Origin: Rhypophila decipiens
Lineage: Eukaryota; Ascomycota; Sordariomycetes; Sordariales; Naviculisporaceae
DNA length: 64,000 bases
Assembly: GCA_033297075.1 (NCBI GenBank)
Contig: MU858148.1
Location: 62,001-126,000 of the forward strand
Reading direction: 5' to 3'
The notes beneath the pieces are model-generated. The model was not told where the DNA came from, did no database searches, and saw only the letters and a program-made list of their open reading frames with translations. Numbering within the stretch: position 1 is the first letter of the stretch; each line of letters opens with the position of its first letter. The translations under genes were made by a program, and so were the position numbers. Of the stretch, positions 9,031-20,461 are shown piece by piece.

Positions 9031-10753
9031 TCACCTCTGCAACACCAGAAAGCTCCCGGAACTACTAAGTCCGCCCTCCTCAGCGCTCCCAATCCCACCT
9101 GGCGCCCTCTGTGGCAGCGGCGAGAAAATAATCATACTACTTGTGTCCGTCGAAGTCCCCGTCTGGCTGCGCACATGAACCGGCTCAGGCTCTGGAATCC
9201 CACTGCCCATAGGCACAACCTGCCCCCCTCGTGTATGGAGCACTCCCAGCCTCGGCCGTTGCAAAGGAAACCACATGTCAACCATCTGCGCCTGCGCCCT
9301 CTGACCGATGACCGTCATTGGCGTAACTTGGTCCTCCCCGGCCGAGCTACTCGTCATATCATCACTATTACTCGTCGCCTGCCTCTGTTGTTGTCCCAAA
9401 CCCAAACCCTCATCCTTCTCCTTCTCCCCTGCGTCCCGCTCCCGCTCGGAATCCCTCCCAGCAGGATAATAATCCCTACTAGCCATCAACCTAACATGCC
9501 AAGGCTGCTGAGCCTGCTGCTGTTCTCTCCAGCTCTTGCGATTCTCATCATGGTGTCCATTTCCCTGCTGCCCTGCTCCCCCCGTAACTGTTCCCGTCCT
9601 CCCAGTAAATCCCGATCCCCCTCCACCACCACCACCAGAAGACGAATGCAACGCCACCGCGCGCCGACTCATCCTCCTCTGTCGGGAACTAAATACCGGT
9701 TTCAAGGCCGACACACTGGCGCAGGAGATAGCAATGGTTACTTCGATCACGCTCCACTGGTTGACTAGGATCCCGTCGCGAAAGGGGTCTTGGGACAGGG
9801 TGTAGGTGTATATCGTGTGGAGGCGGACAATCGAGGCTCCGGCGGCAAAGGTCCCTACGCCAAAGATGAGGAAGAGGGCGTATTTCTCGCGGGTCGGGCG
9901 GTTGATGGATCGGAGGGTTTTTATGGGGAGGACGAGGATCCAGATGTCGGTTAGGATGTTGAATGCTGATGTGACTATATATTCTCAGGTGTTTAGTGTT
10001 GTCATAGGGGCAGACTGTGAAGGATGGGCAGGCCTTACAGTAAAAGAATGCGGTCGTGTTGATGCATGTCCCGTCGGCGGTCTTGGTGATGTCCCACATT
10101 TTGGAGAGAGGCTGGCACTGCGCGAGGGTCACTACGAAGCAGACGAGGAAGAAGACGGCGTGGAGGATGATGGTGCCGAGGCAGATTTTGCGGAAGGTGT
10201 TGGTGACAGCTTGAGATCGGTCTGTCAGTAACATGGATATAGGCCGAGGTTCGCAGTGCTTGAGGACTCACCAAAACGAAGGTATGTAAAGAGGATAGAT
10301 GTCTTGATGCAGCAGATGTTGACGTAGTACATGACTTGGATGGCTAGAGTTGCCTTGATAAAGGTCACCATGTTCTCAGGGGTCAAGTATGCGATTGGAA
10401 ATCCGATGTGGTTATTTCGGAGGATGAAGATGTTGATGAGATATCCAATTGTGAGCAGCTGTGTACTGCGGGTTAGTCTCTTGTCGATTCCTACATGTCT
10501 GAAAGTATATCCGGGGAAAACACGAACCATTGCCAGGATAATCAAGTAGTCATCAGGACCAGGGTTCCTGATCAGAATGAACCGGCTAATACATCTCAGA
10601 ACGACAAATATTGCTGATCAAGTTCAAAGTTAGTATGAATCTCATGCCCAGCAAGTGGCCATTGCTCATGAACCTACCTGCCATGGTGACCATGACCACC
10701 GATACCGCTATGAGCCCATCTTGGCGGTGTTGGTCGTGCCAGTCTGCCTCCAT
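9031..10753 (-). CDS. Rhodopsin-domain (PTH11-like) seven-helix membrane protein 1
   Basis: Five exons, complement(join(9031..9965,10039..10221,10272..10458,10528..10613,10678..10753)), encode 488 residues. The joined frame gives seven hydrophobic helices over about residues 12-270 and the family landmark PGPDDYLIILAM after helix 1. The conserved stretch from TNTFRKICLG to LAQCQPLSKMWD, with its Cys, and the later TRSINRPTREKYALF-like loop before helix 6 (as LRSINRPTREKYALFLIFGVG) also fit. The family is the fungal rhodopsin-like/SAT4 group related to PTH11, proposed surface sensors; ligands are unknown. No CFEM domain is present. The C-terminal tail (about 270-488) is low in structure, with a run of Gly and many Ser, Gln and Glu. 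Intron 2 (10459-10527) is 69 bases, phase 0 and has no stop, so retention is possible. Confidence 0.88.
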
Positions 10754-12415
10754 CCTATGTCTTGTTTCTTGAATCCGCACGTGGTCCTAGACTATTATCC
10801 GCATTCCATATGTTCACCTTGGAGTAGTAATCTCGTTCCTCAGGTCGTCAGGGGTCGTTTACCAGGGCGTTGGAAGTCGTATATTAAGATCTTAAAAAGT
10901 TATAAGAGACGCAAGAGCGCCAGAACGAAGCACCAGTTTCAAGATGTGATCTGAGATTATATCGTTGCAAGTTCGATGGGTCCTCCAATATTCCGGGAAA
11001 GAGTTGACATAGGATAGTTCCTCGACGTGCGTTTTTCGTCGTCCTTATAGTAGCCAAGTAAGAACAAACAAACCGGGGTAAATGAGGACTAATGACCGTC
11101 TTCAGAAACGCATGGGACTCCGCTCATCCGTTAAAAGAGGGTATCAGTGCAGCGAGGGATATATTAGATTGGAGGACAAGAAGCGGCTCGTAACAAATGT
11201 TTTGCAGCGTGGGACCCGAGCGTCGAAATATAGGCGAAAAGAGAGTCCTGCCGACAGTCCAGTCCTCTGCATTGTCTGGAGATAGCTGCCAGGAGCCCTT
11301 GCCTAGAGGTATAAGCCGCCGACTTCATTGGCTTCGGGCCTGTTTTCCCTGTTCCTAGTGGTCAATTCAACTGTCAAAGCTGCATCGTCACCATGCATGT
11401 CATACCGTTCCCAGCATCTGATCAAATTGGCGCCATGCTCAACTGGTCCACCAGTTCGCTGTAGGGCGCTAGAGCGGGACCTGGGATTCACCGTCGGATG
11501 GTGGGAGCTCGGGACGATCGCTTGCTCTTTCCAGCTTAGGAGTGACACCCCGCATCGGCAGAGGATCCACAGCCCATCGCCAAGCAGCTCCGGGGGATGA
11601 CATCAATAACTTTCTCCTCGGTCTCCCACTTCCCGTGTCGAGACGCATCGAGACCTCCGCTCTCCTAACGGTTTTTGCATTTCTGTTATGAGATAGCTTC
11701 TTGTTGTCTTCTCGCGCTTAGACCTCGTCAGGCTCGTTTAGCCGAGATATCGCCAGTTTCAGTCTCGCATACGACTAGCACGGCGGACTAGGAGAACCGA
11801 GAAAAACGTCAGCCCACAGGATCTCACCAGTACGCTGCGGGGGTCTTTACATCGGTCGTACTCCGTAGCGAACGGCCAAATACAGCAGGTCCGCCCTACC
11901 AGTCTGCAGTAGCGCCAGATCCCGGAGACATGGAATCTGGGAAATTTGACAGATCATCTCGTCTTGGCTGAACCGCCGACATTCTCAAAGAAGAGAAGAA
12001 TCGTATTTCGAGGTCTAAAAAGCGATGCCTTTGTACCGATATAAACCTCCATTTTTCGGTATCATCCAGCTGTATTTCTTCTTGAGAGTAGTGTACATGT
12101 ACGCAGTTAGAAGCCGGATGCCTCGGCCTGAAAATGAACACGCAGGCTCGCAGCCGCAAACCATCCGCTATCAACGGTTCGCCATGCCACCATCACGGCT
12201 GCAGAGCTGCACGCTCGGACACCATCAGCAGGGAGACGGCGTCGGCATTCAGAACAATGACGGAAGTGGTTGGGGGAGAAGAACTTGATCAAGACACTCA
12301 TCTCGAGTTGTTGTGTCACGTCAGTCGGCAGTGGACTTTGGAAAGTGCCCGAATGGTGGAAAAATTGAACAAAAATGGAAAGTTATTTAACGCGTAAAAA
12401 AAGCAAAATATAGGA
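10754..12415. other. Intergenic, no gene seen
   Basis: The upstream region of the rhodopsin-domain gene, then sequence in which open frames are short, overlap on both strands and lack splice support. No repeat or RNA recognised. Confidence 0.4.
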
Positions 12416-12522
12416 TGCCCAATAACAGGATTGAACTGTTGACCTTCGCATGACCGTATACAACACCCGTATTTACAGGTATGGTATTAGTACGACGCTC
12501 TAACCAGCTGAGCTAATCGGGC
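12416..12522 (-). tRNA. tRNA-Ile (anticodon AAT) with 33-base intron
   Basis: Read on the minus strand, the gene has acceptor stem GCCCGAT/ATTGGGC with one G-T pair, D arm TAGCTCAGCTGGTTAGAGC, anticodon stem TCGTA/TGCGA, loop CTAATAA and T arm with GTTCAATC, plus discriminator A. The intron starts one base 3' of the anticodon (after the A following AAT) and spans 33 bases. The mature length is 74. All stems pair, so the call is secure. Confidence 0.95.
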
Positions 12523-13680
12523 TTGAGCTAATTGTTGAAATGGAAGGAACAACCCTCGCTCCTTCTGGCTGGCTGGGTCGCTCTTTCCTCGACCTGTCTG
12601 TGGGTGGGTCTATTGTGGATTCAAACGATGCTGTTGTGGAGTAAGGAGGTGTGTAAGTTTTCCTTCTGTCGTGTAACAATGTGTGTATTGTCAAGGTATG
12701 TAATGGTTACTAAGTAAAATACGGTAATACCCCTATCCGTCTCCGTGGAAACGTAAACATCTCCCGTTGCGTATAGGAGTGTATCTCTCAAACTTCAAAG
12801 TGGCCAGAGAACCATAATACTATACATCCCAGCTGTAAGAACCTCATCTCGCTGAACTCTCACGGCCGCCCTGTGGGCTTTTCTATCTAGTTGTAACGGG
12901 GGTATCATGGTCATATGAATGGTGTGCCTGGTAACAGAGTCTATCGGGGAGTAATTGAATGAGGTTCGGGGATCAAATGTGACTGGTGTGCACATGAATA
13001 TTCCTCGGTTTCATTTTACACCACTCTAGTCACGCTGTGTAGAGCAACAGTTGACCATAAATACGCCTTTCTGAAAATCGCGAGCCTCAGATTCCATAGA
13101 AGATTTATCTATCCGCTCATTGATACAGTCTGCTCTTCTCCGAGGTATACGGTAGGGCAAATCTTGACAAATTGGTCCCATCTCTTGGGCCTACCTCTCC
13201 AGCTCCCATGATGAACCAAAACACGTCACCCAAATTGGCCACCTGACATTATCACAAATCAGACTATATAGCTTTCGAGTATCAAGTCCTAGGGCCTATA
13301 GATATTTAAGATTGAATTTTGGTGGCTGGGCAAGAAGGGTACGGGAAGCCAAAGATTTTAACTTTGGCCACTTCACTTTTCATCTCAACTCGGGTCATTT
13401 GATTGATCAAACTAGGTCGACTTACTGGTCATTCATTCGGTCCCTTCCGAACTCTTCCCTGTGTTATTCCAGCACGATAAATAGGCCGACCTTGACCAAC
13501 TAAATTTTTCTCAACCTGATCTTCCACACCTCTCTTCCAAGACAAACAGCAACCGACACAAAACACCAGCCAAAGGAGAGAAAGATAGTGCAAGCAAAAC
13601 ATCTCAACGGTGACAGCATAATACAAAACACCAACACCAGAAACCTCCCAAAAAAGCCATCTCGAGAAAGAACAGCCACG
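12523..13680. other. Intergenic, no gene seen
   Basis: AT-balanced sequence without credible coding potential. The last 200 bases before 13681 become rich in CAA/CCA, like a 5' leader for the small frame that follows. Confidence 0.35.
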
Positions 13681-13890
13681 ATGTCTGCCCTCAGACAATC
13701 CTTTTCCATTCTCCGCAAGACCTGCACCCCCAGCAACCTCCTCATCACGGGTCAGGGGGCCCTCACCGTCTGTTTTCTCCTGTCCGAGATCCTACCCAAA
13801 AGGCCGCCGCCACCGACAGCCTCGGGCAGCGCTGTCACGCTTCCCCCCAGGCCCCCCATCAAGGATCTGGGCATCCTATACCCGTTCTGA
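13681..13890 (+). CDS. Possible small protein, 69 residues, unknown
   Basis: The ATG is in a good fungal context (cagccacgATGtctgcc) and follows a purine/CA-rich leader. The product (MSALRQSFSILRKTCTPSNL to PIKDLGILYPF) has a basic, Ser-rich, acid-free N-terminus that could be a mitochondrial leader. A hydrophobic stretch (LLITGQGALTVCFLLSEIL) and a Pro-rich tail follow. No family recognised. The leader context and composition favour a real gene, but it is short and unsupported by homology here. Confidence 0.35.
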   Translation: MSALRQSFSILRKTCTPSNLLITGQGALTVCFLLSEILPKRPPPPTASGSAVTLPPRPPIKDLGILYPF

Positions 13891-14710
13891 GTCCTTCGCC
13901 CTCACGGAGAGGACTCGAGGTCAGGTCGCTCGTTCTCAGTGAGCCAGCCGTCATACTGGGACCCCTTCCGACGAGGTACTGGATCACTCAGAACCTCAGG
14001 CCGGGAATTGAGAGAGAGACGCCATCTTAGAACGACCGATACTTTTGAGATCACGCCCCTGAATTCGTGATAGGAGATAATTATATGGAACAAAGGGGAG
14101 TGGGCTGCACAGGAAAGGAGGTTGGCTGCCCTGCGATGGCAAATACAAGACCAGCGAACACCGGCATCGATCGTCGCCGACGCCAACCAGGCCTTGCACT
14201 ATCACCTTGCAAAGCACGAAGAGAATGTAACACCTACCGAACGACTACCCATCCACTAACCCCAATCAAGATGTGGCCCAGATAAAGATTGCACTTGGCC
14301 ACACGCCGTATCAATCGGCACATTTCCTACCGAGCAACTGTCACATACAAAAGCATCTTCGATTGTCGCCAATGAGTGAACTATCCCGATGGAGAGCTGG
14401 TTTACACATGGACGGGTGGTGTTCTCCTCTGGGTGTTAAAGCTTGGGAAACCTACTTGACCAGGTGAAACAAGAGCCAGAAGTCTCAGGTGGCGATTGTT
14501 CGATGCGAGACTTATCACCATGAACGGGGGTTCCTTGGAAGAGCCCGAGAGTGCGGATTTCATAAAGTAGTCATAATTTCATCAACGCTAATCTATCATC
14601 TAAAACAAACATTGGTACCCGTCATAATCCATAACTCATGCATGCCTTGTAAGATAATACCGCCCAACCAGTGACTCCAAAGATGCCTGATGAAGCCAAA
14701 TATTCCCTGA
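13891..14710. other. Intergenic, no gene seen
   Basis: Holds the 3' flank of the permease gene on the minus strand. No further gene, RNA or repeat recognised. Confidence 0.4.
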
Positions 14711-16705
14711 TCACCGCCCATCCAATCCAAAAGTCTGATATACCACCTCTTCAGGCCCTCCATTCCCAGACTGGCCTCCTTGTTTTCGAAGAAGGGGCTG
14801 TCTCACTTCCTCTACTGTGTTGTTTCCATCTTCACCTAAAATCTCACCCTCCAACTTCTTTACACTGACTTTTTTATACCTGACCACCTCCTCCCCGGTA
14901 TCCTCATCGATGATTCGCTCCGCAACCACGATATAGCCGCCAATCCGCGGCCAGACCTTGGTCCAAAGGGCCCAGTACAGCCCACCCAGCAACAGAACGC
15001 CCGTCCCGACCAGCGGAAAGGCATAATAGGGGTATCCATCCGCATTCCAGCTGTTGTTGGGCGGGATGAACGGCGTAATAGCCAGAAATAGGTTGAGCAA
15101 GAGGTAGATGATCGAGATGGGTGGGTATGTGTGCCATGGTGAAGACCAATTCTCCTTTTCGTTCCATTGCAAGTAGATCAGTCCGCAGGTGACAGCAGTG
15201 TTGATCCAGGCGCCGGGGTAGGTGTAGAGGTTGACGATGAAGTTGTAAGCTGCCCCTGGAGGTGGTGCGATGAGAACAACGACTGTGATGAGCCAGTGCA
15301 GGAGAAGCTATGACGACTTGTTAGTGGATGTGAAAAGCTGGGGATCCCGTGAAACAGGACTTACGGAAGCAGCCGGGGTGTTGAACGGCTTGTTGGAAGC
15401 CCAGAATTGGCTCCAAGGCAGAACGCCCTCCTTTGCTAGTTCCTGGTTGACTCTTGAATGCGCAAAGCTGACGGCCAGCACGTTCCCAATATTGCTCAGA
15501 GCAACCAACGCAGGCAGGCACCTAGCAGCGGTGCTTTCCCCAAACACGTTGCGGAAAAAGAGCCCAGCCACGATAACTTCGGACTTGGCCAGCTCGCCCT
15601 TCGGGATAGCGGCGAAGTAAGCCACGTTCGCCAGCACATACAATATCGTAACACCCACCACCGCGAGAGGGGCCGCGATCGACAAAGTCCGGCGGGGGTT
15701 CTTCAACTCTCCCATGACGTAGTTTGCGTTCTCCCAGCCCTTGTAGCTATACACGACCTGCAGCATAGCCGTGGCGTACGCATAAGCCCCTCCGCCGCCG
15801 TATCCGTCTCCTTTTTCAATAGCCCACGGCTCGTCAAAGTTGTGTGGATCCGGCACGAGTCGATGACCCGCCAGGGCAGCGAGGCCCGAGAAGACGATCA
15901 GGAGCAGCACAATCACTTTGAAAACGCCCAGTGTATTCGTCAGACGGAGCCCCCACTTCGGAAGGACGGCGTGTAACGTGACGACGAAAGTGATACAGAG
16001 AACGGCAATCCCCCGTGCAGGCCATCCGTCAGGTAAGGGGTGTCCGGCCGCAAGTAGCACGTACCGACCAAAGGCTAGAGAGTTGCCCGAGGAAAATCCA
16101 AGGAGGATCATTTGCACGGCAAAGACGCTAGTGGCCAGGTATCGCGGCTTGCGGAATATCCGCTCGAGGTAGTTCTTCTCGCCGCCCGATCGAGGAATGG
16201 CTAGCCCGAACTCGAGGTACACGCTGAGCCCGGATAGAGTGAGGAGGCCAGCTATAAGCATCATTTTAGTACACGTCTCATTCATGTACCACCTCGGTAA
16301 GATGAAGAGTGTAGCGACTTACCAGCAGCCCACATTAACAAGCAAATGCCCACCGACCCCGTGGAGGCAAATATGCTTGAAGGTGTAGAGAATACTATAT
16401 CAAACAGGTTAGAAAAGACATTTTCCGAAGGGTACAGGGGCGGCTGCCATACTTCCAGTCCCAATCATCTTGTTCAAGATCAAAAAGAAGGCCCCCACCG
16501 CTCCAATCTTTCTCGATTCAGGGAGCCGGTACTTTTGCACACCGTCGACAAACAGCTCTGTGCCGGCTAATAATGGTGACCCATCGCTGTCGAGCACTAT
16601 GCTTGCGGCCTCACTGTCGACCACATCGTCGTCTGAGGCGTCGTCGATATAGAATTTCTTATCCAAGTCGTCCCGGTTCAGGGAAGATCCTGAAGGTGAA
16701 CTCAT
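14711..16705 (-). CDS. High-affinity methionine-type amino-acid permease (MUP1-like, APC/LAT family)
   Basis: Four exons, complement(join(14711..15307,15365..16251,16323..16394,16453..16705)), encode 602 residues. Introns are 71, 58 and 57 bases with GTAAGT/GTATGG donors. A hydrophilic acidic N-terminus of about 65 residues precedes about twelve membrane helices. Helix 1 carries the family-like substrate loop IGTGIFSTPSSIFASTGSVG, spread over the first junction. The stretch from YLEFGLAIPRSGGEKNYLE to NTLGVFKVIVLLLIVFSGL and the KGWENANYVMGELKNPRRTL segment are typical of MUP1-related fungal permeases. It should import methionine or related amino acids at the plasma membrane. The acidic tail (VVAERIIDEDTGEEVVRYKK) is a plausible site for ubiquitin-linked endocytosis control, which is inference. 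It lies between two rhodopsin-domain genes on the same strand. Confidence 0.9.
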
Positions 16706-17601
16706 CGAAGTGTTGTGTCCGACGGCGGCGCGTGATGAGGGGTCAGGTAATCGCGTATTGCCCCTTACACCTTGAGGCGATCGTTGATGAGATCAACGCA
16801 GCAAAAAGTTCGATAACAATTCTGAAAGAAGAAAAATGAAAAGAGGAGCCAAAAGGAGTAAAAAGAGATCAAATATGTATGAAGAAAGCAATCACTCCGA
16901 AACCCAAAATATGTCGTCACCCCAGAAGAAACCATCCAGCGCATCATAATGGCTGATAGACCACTCATAGTCATCTGGTAGTCCGGCTCTCGGGTGTGTT
17001 AGCCGCGATTGCGTGCTTGTAAGCCGTGATGCACTAATTCCGCGAGCCCCCTGATCGGACTCCACTATGGGCCCCAAATTTTCCCCAAGACGTCGACCGT
17101 TGGATTTCCAATTGCTGTCGTTGGAGGGCGCCGAAAACGCAACATAAAAGCCATGGGTCCCCGGGGTTCGTATTTGGTGGTCCTTGTGCAGATCAGGCTT
17201 TTTCTGGGGGTGGGGGGAACGGGTGTTGCACTTCGGCGACGTTTTTGTGTGTCGTGGGACCAAGCAGGGTTTGACTTTGACGAGTGACTTCCTCGGAGTG
17301 CGTCCGGCTTGGTCATGACTATCTACCTACACCATCAACCGGCTTTTCGGGGAGCACCACATACGATAAGGCAGGTTTCAGAAAAGCCAAAGCTGTGGAA
17401 GGCAAGTGCCCTTTAATCGACTCCCGAAGGCGATTACCACATTATCGGAAAGTCGAAATGCTGGACGGAAACTGACCACCCTTCAATCGATGCCACGACA
17501 TGTCTACGATCACACGAAGCATGACACGTCGTCGCAGGGCGTCAGCTTGACAAGAACCAGACTCAAACACATGCCCGATCTTTATCAATTCATTTTGTCC
17601 T
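16706..17601. other. Intergenic, no gene seen
   Basis: Upstream of the permease and downstream of the next rhodopsin-domain gene. It contains an AT-rich purine run (about 16800-16870) in the permease promoter and no recognisable gene. Confidence 0.4.
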
Positions 17602-19244
17602 CTAAGTTCGTCGAATAGGAAGAACATTTGCCTGATGTTTCTCTCCGATCACTTCCTCTTGACCGTGGAAGGCATACGTCGTGCCTCCATCCAACTCAGC
17701 AACGACTGTCCCATCTAGCTCCCCACGCTGCTGCCGTGCAACGCCATCAAGTTCCTGGCGCTGGTAGACGGCTTCTAATTCTTCATGGCCATGACCAGTA
17801 TCCAACTCTCCTCGTCCGGTACCCTCCAACTCCCCAAACCCGTGCTTGGTCATGCTACCACTATCACTTTCCTCGATACCATCCTGACTTCTGCCGCCTG
17901 GTATCGGACACCAGCTGAGGAACCACCTGGTGACGACACTCCAGAGTGGATTCAATGAAGAAAGGCAAACGCATATGATTGCCACATTGAGTTCGATGAC
18001 GGTCCATAGGTCGGCCCTATCCCAGGTAGAGATAGAGTCCGGCCCCAAGGTGAACATGCCCGGATCCGGTTTGGGATTGTTCGAGGGGTCGCTGGGCGAT
18101 CTTATCACGCGCAGGATGGAAATGATGCAAACGCTGTTTGATGAGTGTCCTGTTAGCCACCTTCTCGATGTTCATTCACTGATAAGCAGGAGCTACTAGG
18201 GGTTAAGGAGTTTGGAAGCCGTCGTACAAGAATCCCAGAACAAAGACAAATGCTAGACCGATCTTTTGGCCTGTCCTGGTCGTGGTCTGTTTCTTCGTTG
18301 TTGCCAGAATCTCGCGAATCCAGGTCCTGACTGCCACAGCTATGCCTAGAAGCAGCAGCACAAAGTTGACGAGGATATGCAGAAAGTTGGCTGTCCACCA
18401 GACCGCTTGTGGAAGACAGGTCACAGGACCTGCGACCCCTGACCAAATGACCTGAAGCGGTATACACTTGGCCATTTGCATGCTGAATAGCCAGAGGTTG
18501 TAGATGATTATAAGGCCGAAGATGGCTTTGACGGCTCTACTTCGAGGTCTGGGCAAGGGTGCTCGGCCTTCAACATCCACGGGCGGAGAGACTGACAGCC
18601 AGCGGAGACAGGAGAGCAGGAAGGCCATTTGGACGAAGCAAAAGCTGAGGGAATAGAACAAGGAGGATAGGTACGCGGCCTGGAACATTTTGAACGTCAG
18701 TACTCCAGTTCCATGCCAGGTAGCCATACGCCTTTAGGTTTGCAGGCCGAGAAGGGTTGCGTTGCTTTGGCAGGTTGATGCATCTACTTGCCTTGCCGAA
18801 ACCCTCATAGAGGGATAAAAAGTCGCTTGGCTTCAAGTACATGATAGGTATGGTTTCGGATAATACTGTAGCTTCTGTATCCGTCAACCGACAAACGATT
18901 GTCAGCTGCATGTTTTTTCGAGCACTCGATAGGAGCAGGGAGGGCACAAAATAGGGCACGAACGTTTGATCAGAAACCCAGTGCTCACGCCCGAGAAGAC
19001 CTTGAGAGCGATAGAATAACGGTCAGCTCAGTTGCTACGGATTCCCCTTGTGTTTGGAGAGGAGGCATCGGAAAGTGCGAGCCACGGGATATTCGTGACC
19101 TACCAACGAAACCACAACCAGCGCATCCTCAATGGCAAGTCGCTTCAGTCGCACAGCGATTCGCAAGACCACGGCTACTCCAGCCACGGAGATCATGGCA
19201 ACTGGGCAAGCGACATTGCCGTTGTTGATGGTCAAAGACGACAT
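17602..19244 (-). CDS. Rhodopsin-domain (PTH11-like) seven-helix membrane protein 2
   Basis: Five exons, complement(join(17602..18133,18228..18679,18792..18874,18964..19000,19104..19244)), encode 414 residues. The joined product has helix 1 (AMISVAGVAVVLRIAVRLKR), the loop IEDALVVVSLVF, then YEGFGKAAYLSSLFYSLSF, and a C-terminal helix around DLWTVIELNVAIICVCLSSL, where family members have the W-x-x-x-E-x-x-V-A-I-x-C-x-C motif. The tail is acidic, with repeated GELD/EELE units. Exon 2 is only 37 bases, and its donor GTTCGT is weak. Intron 3 (18680-18791) appears to use a GC donor, AAG|GCAAGT, the classic GC-AG consensus, and is phase 0. The family role is probably surface sensing; the ligand is unknown. 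Exons 1-2 are less certain than 3-5. Confidence 0.8.
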
Positions 19245-19903
19245 TTTACAAGTAGCGAGTTCTCATATCGGTACTGGGGTTGAATTCGAGGACGGAGAGT
19301 ACTACCGGTATATGGTTGGCCACCGAACGGGCAGCATCGACAAGCTGTGTTCTCAGGAGTTGCTTTGGAAGACGGGATACAGAGCCACAAGAAACCGAAC
19401 AGGAGAGGGTCTTGAGGAGTCGTGAATGATCAATGATTGACAATGGAACTTCTAAACAGTCGCGCCGCACAGTTGCATTTGAGATTAATTGAGTGTTGCC
19501 TGCCTGGAAGCCAAGCCATCAACAACGCATGAACTTCACTGGGATCACAGTGGTACTGGGGCCTATCGACTCCCTGGTTAAAGGAGATTGCAGTGTCAGG
19601 CCCCATCATAGACGCCGACCCTGGTTTCGTCGTCTTGGTTCCAAGTATAAAGTTAGAAGAGAACCAGAAACAGTTGGAACACGGATCGTCCGTAGTAGGA
19701 CGGCTGAAAAACAAAACCCACGAGATATCCTCTGTAGTGGCGCCGTTCATCTGTGTTTCCGTGCCAGGACAGCAAGTTTTCAGCTTCTCAGCTTCTCCGA
19801 GTAACGAAAGAAACTCAAAACGAAAACTAAAAGAAGAAGAAGCCAAAGAAATAACAGAACAAAATTTCGTTTTGATGTGACAGCAAGCAGAAGCAAAAGT
19901 GAA
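19245..19903. other. Intergenic, no gene seen
   Basis: Upstream of the second rhodopsin-domain gene. The longest minus-strand frame here starts without ATG and resembles nothing known. Confidence 0.35.
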
Positions 19904-19977
19904 TGATCCGAGGCGGGCTCGATCCGCCGACCTTCAGTGTGTTAGACTGACGTGATAACCAACTACACCATCGGACC
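19904..19977 (-). tRNA. tRNA-Val (anticodon AAC), no intron
   Basis: Minus strand: acceptor stem GGTCCGA/TCGGATC (one G-T pair), D arm TGGTGTAGTTGGTTATCA, anticodon stem TCAGT/ACTGA with loop CTAACAC, and T arm GGCGGATCGAGCCCGCC. The discriminator is A and the length is 74. Confidence 0.95.
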
Positions 19978-20221
19978 TGGTGATTTGATGCGAGACGGGG
20001 GCTTTTAACCCTTCTATATGGTGATTGCTTGGGAGCTTAAAAGCATTACAAAAAAATCACAATGAGCAACGGTGCCTCGGGACGATACACTGTGTACAAC
20101 CAACAACATACAAGCAGAAGTCAGGTTGTACAGAGTGTATCGATCCGAGGCATCGTTGTCATTGTGATTCTAACCCGTCCAGACTCGCCAGAGCGAGTTC
20201 TTTTCCCGGCTCATCCCAGCT

Positions 20222-20260
20222 GCGAAGGGCGGCCCCACTATAACTTTATAGTGGGACAGG
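20222..20260. repeat. 24-base dispersed repeat joined to a hairpin
   Basis: Bases 20222-20245 are the exact reverse complement of 32893-32916 (core tatagtggggccgccc). Overlapping it, cccactata/tatagtggg (20235-20256) forms a 9-base stem with a 4-base loop. This resembles an old transposon end or a palindromic protein-binding site. Confidence 0.5.
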
Positions 20261-20461
20261 TGCCACCATTTCGAAGTCCAAAGAGCCGCCAAGGTTTCTA
20301 TGTATTATTTGGCTTGAATGCTCATTGTATCTTTCATTTATTTTACTACAATTATATACAACGCTTCCATCTCATGGGGTATTGATTTGCTCAAAAATGA
20401 CACATGCCATAGACCTTTCCTTATATATCTGGAAGCCAACTTGCGCCAAAGTTTTAGACAA

